Shown here: positions 26,601 through 37,835 of the stretch, in pieces
Layout of the letters: each line of letters begins with the position of its first letter
Numbering within the stretch: position 1 is the first letter of the stretch
Origin: Lates calcarifer
Lineage: Eukaryota; Chordata; Actinopteri; Centropomidae
NCBI RefSeq assembly: GCF_001640805.2
Contig: NC_066844.1
Location: 5,953,528 to 6,017,527 of the forward strand
Length of the DNA stretch: 64,000 nucleotides
Direction: 5' to 3'
Program-made: the position numbers and the translations under genes
Notes under the pieces: model-generated
What the model was told of the DNA's origin: nothing
Databases searched by the model: none
The model's input: the letters and a program-made list of their open reading frames with translations, nothing else

Positions 26601-29600
26601 GGAAAGCAGGGCTCCCTGCTGGTTCTGATTCATATTTCCAATATGCACTGATACTTCTCTTTATATTCCAAAAAACTCATTTTTCGTGCATGTTCTTTAG
26701 AATGGAAATGCAAATGGTGGCCTGAAGCTACAATGAAACATAATGAAATACACCCTGCATTCACAGTGGGACCATGCTGCATCTGCTTTGATCAGCGAGT
26801 TGTATATCATGCATCCTGTTAAATTGTATCCAGTAAGATCACCGGGGTTCACTGGGAAACAGAGAGAATCAATGAAGCCCAAAGCCACCAACTTATGCTA
26901 TAGCCTTTGTGTCATCAATACATTATTCTATCAAGTATCAAGTGGGAATTACAAAAGCCTGTCCCCACCTCCCTCTTCTACATTTTCTACTTTCTTCCTT
27001 TCTTTTTTCTCATTTTCTACCCATCCACTCAGATGAAGGGATGGGTCGCAACGCCAATTCAGAGATGACGTGTCCCCGCTTCCCTGAGCCTCTCCCGCTG
27101 GAGCATCCCATCCCCAGTCTGAAAGAGGCCCTGGAAAAGGTGAGAGGAGCCGTTCATCCCTGCACAGATTTACAGTAAATCTGCGGTCGCATTTCCATCA
27201 CGCGCTCTCAAGTCAGGGGAAAATTTACAGGCTGACCAGTGGTAATCCTTCACACCAAATGCTGTTGTAGTTGACAGAAGGAGATTAAAGATATAGCGGA
27301 TGAAAAAAATGTGAGTGTCTGTCCGAGCAAAAGGTTGTGTTTCTGTACACAGAGAGCAGCCGGAGACAACAACATTTCAGCTCCTCTGAGGATGTGGAGC
27401 AGTGGGTGCACATTAGTAATGAAGATATTTGGTGAAAAAGATAGGTGAACATCAGCACCAAAATTCCACTCATTAATTTAAAGTCAAGCAAAAGTTTTCC
27501 AGTTAAATTTCAGTTTGCCTGTTCTGAGAAAAGATTCTTTCATCTCTGCAGCGAAACTGATAATGAAAATCAAACATGAGAACTCTTTGATATTCATTAC
27601 AGTGAAAGACTGTCCTGTGAGAAACTTGAAGATAAATGGAGTCTTTGTTCAATTAATTTTAAAGAATAACGTTCTTTTACCTGCAGATTTCACTTTGCAA
27701 ACAAAGGCCACTGATTTCTCTTAATGAAAACAGGAATATATTTTATAGACTGTTCTCAGTCTGGCAGAGTGGAACATCAAAGTTATTGCTGTGGGGTTTC
27801 ATGTTGCAGTTAATAAGGGACACCAAAGGCATGTAAAAGTAAAAGTGCACAAAAAAAGTGCACTTGAGCTGTGGTGCTCATTTCATAAATAGATACCTGT
27901 AGGTTCAATATAAACAGCATGAGTGTCAGTATTGGCAGTCCCACTTAATACATGTATGAATGTTACAACATGTCTAAGCACCAAACCATCAACACATGGC
28001 TTTGAGTTATTACACTGTACTTTGAATTCACTTTGTAGTTTTACTTGAGTAACAAATCTGTATACCTCTTCCATCACTGTAGAGCAAAGTAAAAATACTT
28101 TGATACAATTTAAAGTTCTGTTTTTTTCTGAACTTCTGAAATTCCGCTTCAGTAAAACTATCAGCTAAAGCATCCAAATACCTGTGCAGTAAACAGGCCC
28201 CTGTGAGTCATATATTTATTACAAATGACATTATTACATCACTAATACTGATACCTCATTGTGTAAGCAGCAGTATTTTACTGTTGTAGCTGGTCATGTT
28301 GGAACTAACTACTGTGTATATACTGTTAAGTAGTTTAGTTCAGTGGCTTCCAAACTGGGATACTTTTCTGTTGGATACTGTTCTTCTCATTTTGGCCTCA
28401 GAAAAGTTTTTTAAATGGTACAATCAATAAATTCTGAGAAATTTAGAAGGGAAATTTCTCTTTGAGGGAGCGAACAACTCATTAAGATCTGAAACATGAC
28501 AAGAAGCTCCACTGCTAGACACTGCTTTTCTCTAAAGGGTGACGAGCGAAAAAGATTGGGAATGACTGGTTTAATTTTTAAAGATGCACTGTATTTTAGA
28601 AGATTATTGTGTTTATGTAAAAAGTAAATGTTTCTGTTAAATAAATGTTGTGGAAAGTACAACCATTTCCTCTCAGATGTAGATGACTAGAAGTATAATG
28701 CAGCATAAAAAATGTATATCAAATGGAAAGTCATGTTGAAGTACCTCAGATCTATACTTGGGTACACCACTGCTGTCCTAGACACAATTACATAAAAAAT
28801 GTCTGAAATTGTGCAGACACAGTAAGAGGTATTTTATAACTTTTATTGCTTTTATCTAAACTCTAACATCAGGACATGTGATGGGTCACACACATCTCTC
28901 TAAAGCATACTGTTAAAATACTTCAAGGGCATCTTTTCAGAGCAGATGGTTTGAGTTTAGCCATTAACTCTCTGCCTTGTGTCTCTTGTCTTGATGAATT
29001 CAAATTCCTGCACAAGGTAAGAGCGCTGAGAAATGTACAGCAACGAGAAAAGTACAACTTGAGCATTAAAATAAATGTGCTGTGATCATTGCTTTAGCAG
29101 TCATCTGAAATGCATAAAGCATTTAACATCATCAGACACACAGTTCAGACTAATTCTTTCTATATAGGAAGAAAACAGTGATCTAAATGAACATAATGCA
29201 GAGCTGCACAGACATATTCATTTTTGTATATTTTTTGTATTTGTATAATTGTATATAGACAACACGAGGAGAAAAACTGTCTGTGTCACAAGTTCAAGAA
29301 AATAAGATGAAAAAGTTATCACTTTACCGCCTCTTATTTGAGGTCTAACTGTATAATTATTTTGGCTGATTGCTTCTATAATGAGGGTGTTGTGAGGCCA
29401 GTGATCGAAGACTGCAAATACACTCACTTAATTTGACACAGAACAGTTTATACATTCTGGCAAATGACATTTTTTCAGCTTCCTTGCCAAGAGACTGATG
29501 AGAGGAACAGCACCACTCTCACATCTGCACAGTAAATATGATGCCACAGCCAGCAGCCAGTTAGCTTAGCTTAGCATAAAGACTGGTAGCAGGGGGAAAC

Positions 29601-32600
29601 AGATAGCCTGCCTTCATTATTTATGAAATATCCTACCTTACAGAATAAACTCCTCACTTCCTGCTCTGTCTCCTTCAGGTGGACATTTTGCTCCGGCAGA
29701 ATATCAACCCCATTAGCCTTCCCGCTCTGTCGGCCATTGTGATTTTAAATGACACCGTTTTGTGGACTGGCAACTTTGGAAAGAGGAACGGCAGTGACCC
29801 TCTCTCAGGACTCCCCAATGAGTACACAATCTACAGGTGAGTACTGGGCCGAAACTGTTCACTTGCCTGATAAAAGTGGTAACCCGCAAGACCCCTGAAG
29901 TTGTTAGGAAATCACAGACACAGTGTGTGAATTTTTAAGCAGTAAATGTAAACTCCCCTCAAACTCAACTCAAGCTCACTCATCAAACACCTGATGTCCT
30001 CTTTCTTGGATTTTCTGTCTGCCTTTCTTCAGTCATCTTTTCATAGTCTGCACAGTCACAGTGTTTATCACATCTCATTCTCACTGATCACTTTTTCTTC
30101 TATTGATTCTGTTGCTGCAGTCAGAGGCATAAAGCCTTCCTGTGCTGCAGAGGAAGCAATGTGTTTTCATTACTGGATGAGTATTGTTGTATCATCTTGA
30201 TTTAGCGTAATGGGACCATTAGCTGTGGATGTAAATATCATTCAACCAGTGCACATCTGCCCAGTAGCTCCTGATTTTGATGTGTAATTGATGTTGCATG
30301 ATGGCGATCCTATTTCTCCTGAAAGTGATTATTCTAAAAAGGCAAAGTAACCACTCAGTCTGTGTTACAGCTGAGGTCTCTGTAGGGATGAGTAAGCTAC
30401 ATAAAACCATTTGGAATTGGCAGTTAAAGTTATTTAACTGCAGGAACAGATCAGTTTTGATTAAATTGGATTTAGAGTAGGCCCTGTGGGTGTTGCCGAA
30501 CCCAAGATTTACAGTAATAATTACAAAAAGAGAACTCTTAGCTTAGAGGTTTTACCTTTCTCTAACATAAAAAAAAAGTTGACTCACTGAGCTCCTCCGC
30601 AGTTTCCTCTCTTGTCTGGGCAAACACCCATACTCTCTAGTGTGTCTCAGGTGCAATCAATTAGCATTAAACAAGAGACACACCAAATCAAAGCCACCAT
30701 GAATAACAGTCAAGCTGGTGTATAAGTGCCTCACCAGGTGGACTGGGTGCTCCTCCAATGTGTGAGTCACCGAGGGGGAACTACAAAACAATATTAATAA
30801 GTCACACTCTAACATCTGCGTGAGGCTGTTGCATTATCACAGCAATGAGTTCAGCTAAAGCCTATATTAGCATGCTAATATGCTCATAGTGACAGTGCTG
30901 GTGTTCAGATGTTTAGCATGTTAACCATCTTTCACTTTTGAGATCCTACAATTTCCTTAACGCAAACACATATTGTGTTAGACCTTCTCCCACATCTCAA
31001 ACTCTACTTAATGTTAAAAAAGTCTTGAAGTCCAGCCCAAGAAAACCTCAATGATCCAAGACTCAAAAAAAGCTCCTCCGTAGTCACAGAAGACATTATG
31101 CAACCATGCCTATAGACTGAGTAGTAGTCAGCCTGTGTTGTTTATGTGTAAAATTGGTGGAACCCTTTGACACTTGATGATTACTCTGCTTTTTAGTGAG
31201 CAGTGCCACAAATGTATGTTGAAAATCAGTCACAAATTATCTGTCATCATTAAATTGTTCTTTAGGGTGAGCTTGTAACAAAAATGTCAACAGTTAGTTA
31301 CATAATGGTATTTAACATGAACACACACACACATGTACACAAACATAATGTACAGTATTGGGCTCCAATCAATCCAGCAGCCAAACAAAACTATTACTCA
31401 TAACAACAAGCTCCAGTACTTTGCACACTGTAGCTCACATTTAACTCTTACAAGATGTGACATTTAAAAATAGGTGCATAAAGAATTATTGAGTTCTTTC
31501 AAATGTGCTCTAAGTGCTCTGACACATTCACAGCTGCTCCTGAAAGTGCTTATGATCCATTTAAGTAAATTTTCCCCAATTAAACAGTTTTGCTGAAGTT
31601 TGTAATTTTGTTCAGTGCAGGCAGACACAGTCAATGTTATGTCTATGAGCTTTCAGCATAAGCGCTCATCTGTGGAATCAAAGCACTGCACGCTGTGACG
31701 ACTAAGTTTCAAGTTTGTAAAAAAAAAAAATAGGATGTCTGCTTTGAAAACTTTTGGCTTAACATCATCTTAACATCAACAGATTTTTTTTTGCTGTCAG
31801 ACTGCACCACATCCATGTGCTTTATTTGTGAAAAGCTATCTGTTTGGTAAACACAGAATAACTCTTTATGTAAGCTCCTAGAATAGGAGTCGTGTTGTAG
31901 GTGTTTACACATACCTAGGCCAGTCTAGGCTGTGAAAGGCGGTATTGAAACTCGGAAAACACAGATCAAGGAGTATGTTTTAACTGTCAGCTTGTATAGA
32001 CATTTATATAAATCAGTACCCAATCACAATCTTCACACATAAAACAACTATGCATTTAAATCTCGTTAAGTTAAATCAGTTTTAGGTTTTAGTTTTACCT
32101 ACTAGTCTTATTTATGATAAGTTTAACCTTCTTATTAGCCCGCCCCACAACCAGTAAAACACCTTGAGAATGGATTTTGTAGTGACACACCTTGTCCGCA
32201 TTACTGATTTGCCTCAGTAAAATCTAGAATGACATAACAATGTACAATCTGTGAAGTCCACAAGGGAAGCAAGGAACAAACCTCCTCCACTCAAAAATGT
32301 GGTTTTGTCAATGTTACTTTGTCATTACTACCCTTTGTTATGTTTGAGCTCCACTTAGCACTTGAGCACGGTGTTGCAGTGGCTAGCACTGTTGCCTCCT
32401 TCTCCCTGTGCCTGCTTGGTTCACTCTGGGTACTCCAGCTTCCTCCAACAGTCTAAAGACATGCAGGTTAATTTGTGACTCTAAACTGCCTGTGAGTGAG
32501 AATGGTTGTTTGTCTCTATATGACACCCCTGACATATGATCATATGACTGATGATCTGTCTAGGGTGTACCCCGCCTCTCTCCCAGTGTCCAGGTCTGAG

Positions 32601-35600
32601 CTTAAGGATAAATGATATAGCTAATGAATGGATGAATATACAGAATGTCAGTGTGGCACTAGAGGGCTAGGTGTTTCCTACTGTTTCCAGTCACTATGCT
32701 AAGCTAAGCTAACCAGGTGCTGGCTATAGCGTCATATTTACCACACAGACACAAGATTGTTTCTTCTCATCTAACTTTTGGCAAGAAAGCTGATGAACAT
32801 ATTCCCTGAAAAATGATTGAAACGAGTCAAATGATTCCTTTGAGTCTCACTTATTAGAGTGATGGCCAGGCATCTGGTAAAAGACAATGGGGAACAGATG
32901 GAAAGCAAAAAAGAAAAGGAAAAAAACAAAGCCAGGAAGTCAGATGCAAAGGTGGCAGTTTGCAGTAAACAAAAACTGTGCATCAGTGTACCAAACACAA
33001 AAACACTCCTGAAGTTTTCCTTTTTTTTGACAGATTAAAAAACAATCACATTGCTCTGTTATCTGCCTCACAGAATTGCCAGCCTGTCCAAAATCTTCCC
33101 AACGCTGATGCTGTACAGACTGTGGGAAGATGGAAAGATCGGCTCACTTGATGACCCTCTGGAGAAATATGTGGAGAACTTCACCATCAAAAACCCTCTT
33201 GGGAAGTCGCGAGACTCTGAGCTGAAATACGTAACAGATGGTCTGATATTTCTGGACAGCGGGGAAGTTCAGATCCGCTCCTCCTCTGTCACCCTGCGCA
33301 GGATGGCCAGCCAGCTCTCAGGTATGAAGATACAGTGAATTACAATGAATGGACTTAGAATTTAACTAAACTCTAGAGTGACTTACCTGCAGTATGTTTT
33401 ATTTAGAATTCTTGTGTTAAATATGGACATGAAACATGAAAACAATAAAAATGGTCCTTTTTAAGCAAAAATGCCAAACGTAATTGTTACAAGCTTCTCA
33501 AATGTAAGAATTTGTTGCTTTTCTGTGTCTTATGTGACATTAAATTAAATATCTCCGGGTTTTAGACTGTAAAAAGCCACTTGAAGGTTAGTTTGTTTGT
33601 CTTATTGTGGATTATTAAAGATCTGAAATTTTCTTCCATCACTGAAAATCACAAAATACAAACAGATCAAGGCAGCAGCAGTCTAGCAGCTCCTGTGTTC
33701 TGCCCAGTAAAATTACTGGTTTTATCTATGGAGTCTGGTAGTGATATATAGCAATGTTTCATGTTAAAGAAAAAGAATCTTACTCTTAAATAAAGAGATC
33801 TTTCTCTTTAGAAATCCTATCCATAGTGTCGGTGACAAAAACAAGCACTCTAGTGGACACTGACATGAAAAATTGCCCATTTTATTAAATTGCAGCAGCA
33901 GTTTGTGGTTATTACACCCCAAACATGGGAAAATAAGGTTCAAGTTAAAAAGTACCAGTTATCCTCAAAAGCTACTAACATGCAAAGAGACATTAGACAT
34001 GTTTAAAAATGTTTCTTGTTGTTTATTGCTGTTTGTAATTGTATTTAGAGATTGCAGACAAACCTGCATTACAGTTATGTTGGAACTAAAGAGTTGGTGT
34101 GATCCTGCATAAACAGGCTCCCGTTTATCTGAAGACAGTTTTAAATTTGTAATACTTCACTCTGTGTAATTAATTAAAATAAAAGATGAAGAGAAACACC
34201 TGAGGCAGGAAGAATCATAAATCTTTGAATATCCTTCCCTGTCTCAGTTTATCATCGGGGTATCAGGGCTGAACAATAATCATGTTTGGGGAACTCTGAA
34301 TTTGTCACGTACCAATAAAGTGTAATTGTAACCATCAAAAAGAAATAGAGTGGAGAGGAAAGAGAGAAGAGGAGGAATTGTTTTGTGCACACAAATACAG
34401 TTAATCTGTTGTTGTTGCCATTTTTGTTTTTTATTTAACCCTGTTTTACTGTGGGCTGATTCAGGCCTGCCCAGGAGACTCCGGGCCACAAATCTGCTTT
34501 GGAAAGGAAAAACACAGTCTGCAATCAATCTGCTACAAGATGATGTCCTCGTCGCAGACCCAGGCACCAAGTAAGATCTGTTTTGCTGTGTTGGTGCCAT
34601 TAACTTGTACATTAATGCGCAAGCTAGAATTGAAGATTTAGATATTATAATAGAAGATTTGAGGCATTTTAAAACAGAATTCTGATTATTTTACTGATGC
34701 ACTGATGACAGCAATATGATCAACAGTCAAAATAGTCTGGCAGATAACTTCCTGTAAAATCACAACTTATTGTTTTCCACACTTGTTTTGTAAAGACGCT
34801 GGTTGGTGGATTTTGACTAGCTGTTTCCTCCAGCTTCCTGTTTCTCTCTTAAGCTAACCTAACTGGCTGCTAACTGTATCTTCATAATTCAACCAGGAAA
34901 ATAATTTTTTCGAATTTTCTACATGAACCAACTTTTTAAGATGTTCTCCATCTCTGTAACTTGCTTCCAGATGTCACTACAGCAACCTCGCCTTCTCTCT
35001 GCTCGCTCACGTGATGGCCGAGCGGGTGGCCGGCATGGACTACCAGCGCTGGATCACAGACAACATCCTTGACCGGCTGGGGATGGAGGACACCGGCTTC
35101 GACATCACCCCAGGGCTGCAGAGTCAAATGGCCGTAGGTGTGTACTCTAACGGGAAGCCGGCCCCGCTCTATGACCTGGGCTGGTACCGTCCTTCGGGTC
35201 AGATGTTCTCCACAGCGGCAGACTTGGCTAAGCTTGCCATGATGCTGCTGGGCGCTTATCACCGCAAGTTGCTGGAACCAGACTCACTGAAGATAATGCT
35301 GACCCCACTATTCAGGTGTGATAAGGACTACTTTGCAAACCGTACCGGGACACCATGGGAGGTGAATGAGCTGATGGGCTACGAGGTGTTGCGTAAAGAC
35401 GGAGACCTGGACGGTTATTCTGCCACTTTCTCTCTGGTGCCTAGACTGAAGCTTGGCCTTGTGGTGCTCATGGCTGGCAGCAGGTCTCAGAGCCAGGATG
35501 TGGTCACCAAGGCTTACAACTATATCATCCCAGCCATAGAGAAAGCCTTCCGGGAGGCCAAGAAGGTCCTCTTCGCTCCCCCAAACCCAGACCCTTACAT

Positions 35601-35949
35601 CGGCTTCTTCACCTACAGCAACATCACCTTCTATGAGATCAAAGCCGGACCAGATGGTGTTCTGATCATGCAGCAGTTTGGGCCTCAGATTGAAGAGCTG
35701 ATCCCAGAAAAGTACAGGACAATAAAACTCAACTACCTGGTCGACCGGGTGTTCAGGGTGGTGTTTGAAAAAGAGTACCCTTGTGTTTTGCGAGTTGGCA
35801 CAGCCTCGGTGTCCCTCGAGGCCCAAGATGGCCAATTATTTAACTTCTACACATTTGACAAGAGGGGTTTGTCCCCTGGTTTTGACGCCCCGGGACTGAA
35901 TACGTATAATGTGGTGAGAATAGCCCGCAAGCCATCCTTCTCAAGCTGA
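22766..35949 (+). CDS. lactbl1: LACTBL1, beta-lactamase-like membrane protein (7 coding exons)
   Basis: Joining 22766-22825, 25157-25328, 27033-27139, 29679-29836, 33074-33321, 34465-34570 and 34971-35949 gives an open frame of 609 residues, with GT-AG borders and matching phases at all six junctions. Residues 1-46 are hydrophilic with a basic end (KASRMKVK). Residues about 50-68 are a hydrophobic membrane segment, so a type II topology is likely. The rest resembles the serine beta-lactamase/PBP-like (LACTB, class C) fold: SLSK at 169-172 (nucleophile and lysine of SxxK), YSN at 287-289, and KDG at 426-428 in the place of the third K/H-x-G motif. Five N-glycosylation sequons (N137, N150, N201, N407, N501) fit a domain outside the cytosol. 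The family is known as putative beta-lactamase-like 1; I know of no established substrate. The intact motifs suggest an active serine hydrolase, which is inference. Exon 1 is less certain than the others; without it translation could start at M43. Confidence 0.9.
23559..23604. repeat. AT then GT microsatellite in lactbl1 intron 1
   Basis: A short AT run followed by about 18 GT units. Just upstream, CCATTAAATC is repeated twice in tandem. Confidence 0.95.
24563..24617. promoter_or_regulatory. cluster of three GGATTA sites in lactbl1 intron 1
   Basis: GGATTA occurs at 24563, 24570 and 24612, all in the same orientation, in a GC-richer block (about 24480-24690) within an AT-rich intron. GGATTA (reverse TAATCC) is the core bound by bicoid-type K50 homeodomains such as OTX, CRX and PITX. 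That the block is an enhancer is inference. Confidence 0.3.
25157..25328 (+). CDS. lactbl1: lactbl1 coding exon 2 (membrane anchor)
   Basis: Encodes an Ala/Pro-rich linker (PTPAVAAPAATVK), a basic patch and the single membrane segment from about L50 to W68, followed by QYQLPKVLP. The donor CCAG|GTAAGG is near consensus and leaves phase 1. The acceptor is TATCAAAG after a TCTG-rich tract. An internal Met (M43) at 25223 is the alternative start if exon 1 is not used. Confidence 0.85.
25992..26013. repeat. CAA microsatellite
   Basis: A run of CAA units in lactbl1 intron 2. Confidence 0.85.
27033..27139 (+). CDS. lactbl1: lactbl1 coding exon 3
   Basis: The acceptor CCACTCAG follows a long pyrimidine tract at about 26960-27030, and the donor AAAG|GTGAGA is strong. 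It encodes residues 78-113, including TCPRFPEPLPLEHPIPSLKE, a linker between the membrane segment and the hydrolase domain. It enters in phase 1 and leaves in phase 0. Confidence 0.85.
27836..28772. repeat. teleost dispersed repeat rich in AAGTAAAAGTAC-like words
   Basis: Spans lactbl1 intron 3. It starts with AAAGTAAAAGTGCAC, contains GCAGTATTTTACTGTTGTAG and AAGTATAATGCAGCATAAAA, and ends GTACACCACTG. This matches a well-known repeat of percomorph genomes with an aagtaaaagtac-rich sequence and a CCACTG end. It is split by a hAT-like insertion at 28341-28568; the repeat resumes directly after it. Confidence 0.6.
28341..28568. mobile_element. hAT-like non-autonomous element with 8-bp target duplication
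   Basis: Inverted ends CAGTGGCTTCC and (reverse) CAGTCATTCCC bound 228 bp. The flanks are GTTTAGTT on the left and GTTTAATT on the right, identical at 7 of 8 positions. CAGTG ends and an 8-bp duplication are hallmarks of the hAT superfamily. No transposase is encoded. It sits inside the older repeat around it. Confidence 0.7.
29462..29612 (+). repeat. palindromic teleost repeat, left arm (lactbl1 intron 3)
   Basis: CCACTCTCACATCTGCACAGT then AGTTAGCTTAGCTTAGCATAA and GACTGG form the left arm of the palindromic family seen complete at 37836-38217. The complementary right arm is at 32672-32826, on the far side of exon 4. Confidence 0.7.
29679..29836 (+). CDS. lactbl1: lactbl1 coding exon 4 (start of hydrolase domain)
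   Basis: The acceptor TCCTTCAG and donor ACAG|GTGAGT are both consensus. It encodes residues 114-165, from VDILLRQNINPISLPALSAI through the strand VILNDTVLWTGNFGKRNGSD, the typical first strands of the beta-lactamase fold. It contains two glycosylation sequons (N137, N150). At 158 nt it is not a multiple of three, so skipping it would shift the frame. Confidence 0.9.
30858..30935 (+). repeat. fragment of GCATGCTAA-family repeat
   Basis: TTAGCATGCTAATATGCTCAT then GATGTTTAGCATGTTAACC resembles the 5' part of the family with copies at 19577 and 53395. Confidence 0.5.
32364..32640 (+). mobile_element. tRNA-derived SINE copy
   Basis: The 5' end GAGCACGGTGTTGCAGTGGCT followed by AGCACTGTTGCCTC resembles a tRNA-like head. 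The body has CAGTCTAAAGACATGCAGGTT, GACTCTAAACTGCC and GGGTGTACCCCGCCTCTC, and the tail has short ATGGATGAA units. This is a very common teleost SINE pattern. It lies in lactbl1 intron 4. Confidence 0.7.
32672..32826 (-). repeat. palindromic teleost repeat, right arm (lactbl1 intron 4)
   Basis: GACTGGAAACAG, GGTTAGCTTAGCTTAGCAT and GTAAATATGA read on the minus strand, i.e. the inverted counterpart of the arm at 29462-29612. Confidence 0.7.
33074..33321 (+). CDS. lactbl1: lactbl1 coding exon 5 (SxxK nucleophile)
   Basis: Begins after CTGCCTCACAG and ends TCAG|GTATGA. Residues 167-248 include the IASLSKIFPTLMLYRLWEDG block with the catalytic SxxK (S169, K172), then the DDPLEKY turn common in class C-like enzymes. 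It enters in phase 2 and leaves in phase 1. Confidence 0.92.
34465..34570 (+). CDS. lactbl1: lactbl1 coding exon 6
   Basis: The acceptor TGATTCAG and donor CCAA|GTAAGA give a 106-nt exon for residues 249-283 (GLPRRLRATNLLWKGKTQSA onwards). It lies between the SxxK and YSN motifs and joins in frame to both neighbours (phase 1 in, phase 2 out). Confidence 0.88.
34795..34900. repeat. degenerate piece of the palindromic repeat
   Basis: GCTGGTTGGTGGATTTT, then TTAAGCTAACCTAACTGGCTGC, resembles the centre and right arm of the 37836-38217 element, with more changes. Confidence 0.4.
34971..35949 (+). CDS. lactbl1: lactbl1 terminal coding exon 7
   Basis: The acceptor TTGCTTCCAG is followed by CHYSNLAFSLLAHVMAERVA, containing the YSN motif. 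The exon then runs 325 residues to TGA at 35947-35949. It includes RPSGQMFSTAADLAKL (typical of the family's second subdomain), the K-D-G motif at 426-428 and the following GYSATFSLVPRLKLGLVVLM strands. The last 110 residues form a small C-terminal extension ending in RKPSFSS. It is markedly GC-richer than its surroundings, as expected for an old coding exon. Confidence 0.95.
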
Positions 35950-37256
35950 AGTGCTGCAATGCCATGGCCTAAAGACAAATGGTACGTCCTTGGGATGTAT
36001 GAGGGACTGTAAACAAAAAGGAGGCTGTGAATATTGAAAGACCAAATGGAAAAGTTGGGAGTCATTTTGGCGGTCACAGATAGGACTGTGCTCTTGATTT
36101 ACAGAGAGCACAGGGAGGGAATGGTGTTTCTTCCTCCCAGTTGTATAATGTCTTGCACAGAAAATGAATTTATTTCTCTTCTGAATGATATATGTGACTG
36201 TCCCTCTCGCACTGGTCCTTCATTATGCCTCCTAACTGAACGTTCACATTATGCTGATACAGTGCTTGTGTTTTTCCTGCCTTCATTTAAGCCTTGGTCC
36301 TCTTGGTGTGCTCTGTCCTTGAGTTTTCATGAGTGAAAACAGCAGAACACTGGCTCATGGCAAACACTTGTTGGGGTTACATACATGAATATTTAGCCAC
36401 ATCTCATATTCAGTTCTTGGACCATGATTGCAGTTCCACAAAATCATCATTGTCTCATGCATATTTCATTTCTTTGTGGTACTATCCTTGTGGAAGGTAA
36501 AATCAGGACATTTTCATGGCAAATGTGAATATGCGTCTCTTTTAATTACACGGGGATGTTGCCACGGGTATGGAGCTGCTGATTTAATAGCAACAACCAA
36601 GCGCTTACATGTGACTAAAATGCAAAATATTTTGGCTCCTCAATAAGCGGCGATTAAGGACAGAGAGGCTTTTGGTTGCCTGTGTGACATTCTCCTGTGT
36701 AATCCCAGAAAATGGACTCCTATTCATCCTGACCTCTAACACCAATATTAATAATACACTGCCCTGACTGCTGCAGGAAAATGACAGATTCAAGTGTACA
36801 AAAATAACCCTCAAAATGCAATGGCTGATATTTTACCTTTTATGATAGATTGAGTGTCTGGGGAGGATGTGATGGAAATGGAATAGAGATTGAAAATGTT
36901 GCTTATTATGAAGCATCAGGTGCAACGAGTGAAATCGAGGAGAATGTGAATGTAAAGCTGCCTAAAAATTAAATCTGCTGTGTCCTCTATATGCGGCTAT
37001 GGGTACAATACTGAAACTGGCATTCGATTGTACAATCCAATGTTGTCACGGCTCACAGAACAAAGCTTGTTCTGACTGATTGCAGAAAGGAAAAAAATCA
37101 CTTGTTGTATCGAAAGCCATACTGAAGCAAAACTATACCTACATGCAAATTGTGCCATGTGTGCTGATTCTCTACTATTGTTCAGGTGCGTCGTACCAAG
37201 TAAGATGTAACATGAGGCTTGTGCAGCCCTTTAGAAAAGCAGCAATCACACTGATG

Positions 37257-37262
37257 AATAAA
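37257..37262 (+). terminator. candidate poly(A) signal of lactbl1
   Basis: AATAAA lies 1.3 kb after the lactbl1 stop. A weaker ATTAAA lies at about 36968. No transcript evidence is available to choose between them. Confidence 0.35.
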
Positions 37263-37347
37263 TTCTATTATAATATAACATCGAAAAACACCAGGCAATA
37301 ACAGTGGTTAAAAAAAGAATAATGGCTTTGTGTAGATAGCTTAGACA

Positions 37348-37353
37348 TTTATT
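37348..37353 (-). terminator. candidate poly(A) signal of nmur1
   Basis: TTTATT on the plus strand reads AATAAA on the minus strand, about 0.9 kb downstream of the nmur1 stop codon. It lies within 100 bp of the opposing lactbl1 signal, so the two 3' ends may abut. Confidence 0.35.
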
Positions 37354-37835
37354 TGTGTCGCTTTTAAATTAGGCATTTCACAATAGCCATAATCACTTTT
37401 CATATCTGCAATCACAGTGAACAAGAGTTTACCAATCAATCACATCACGTACATGATGGCTGACCGCTCGACCACAGAGAGACAAAACAAGATTAGGGAA
37501 AGCTTACAGTAAAGCAGTACATTCTTTGTTCCACAAGTTCCACTGAAACACTGGGACTGAGTTGACCTGTTTTTGCTGCCCAGCACAGCAACACAACAAT
37601 TTTCCAACCAAAAAAATAAGAACAGGATTAATCAAGTACAACATATTATCATTCAGATCAGATTTTGATTGTCCCACTTCCCCACTGGGTTCACCCTATA
37701 AGGCATATAACAGATACAGCATAAGACAGCAGGTGGAATATGCAGGCACTGTTGAACAATATCATCCATAGTAACAAAGAAACCAAGTCAAATCAAAGAG
37801 TACGTACAAGCTCTTTAATGACATGAAATACGTTT

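Noticed and set aside
34936..35835. Long minus-strand frames opposite the last lactbl1 exon
   Set aside because: Shadows of a GC-rich coding exon; the plus-strand frame carries the family motifs.
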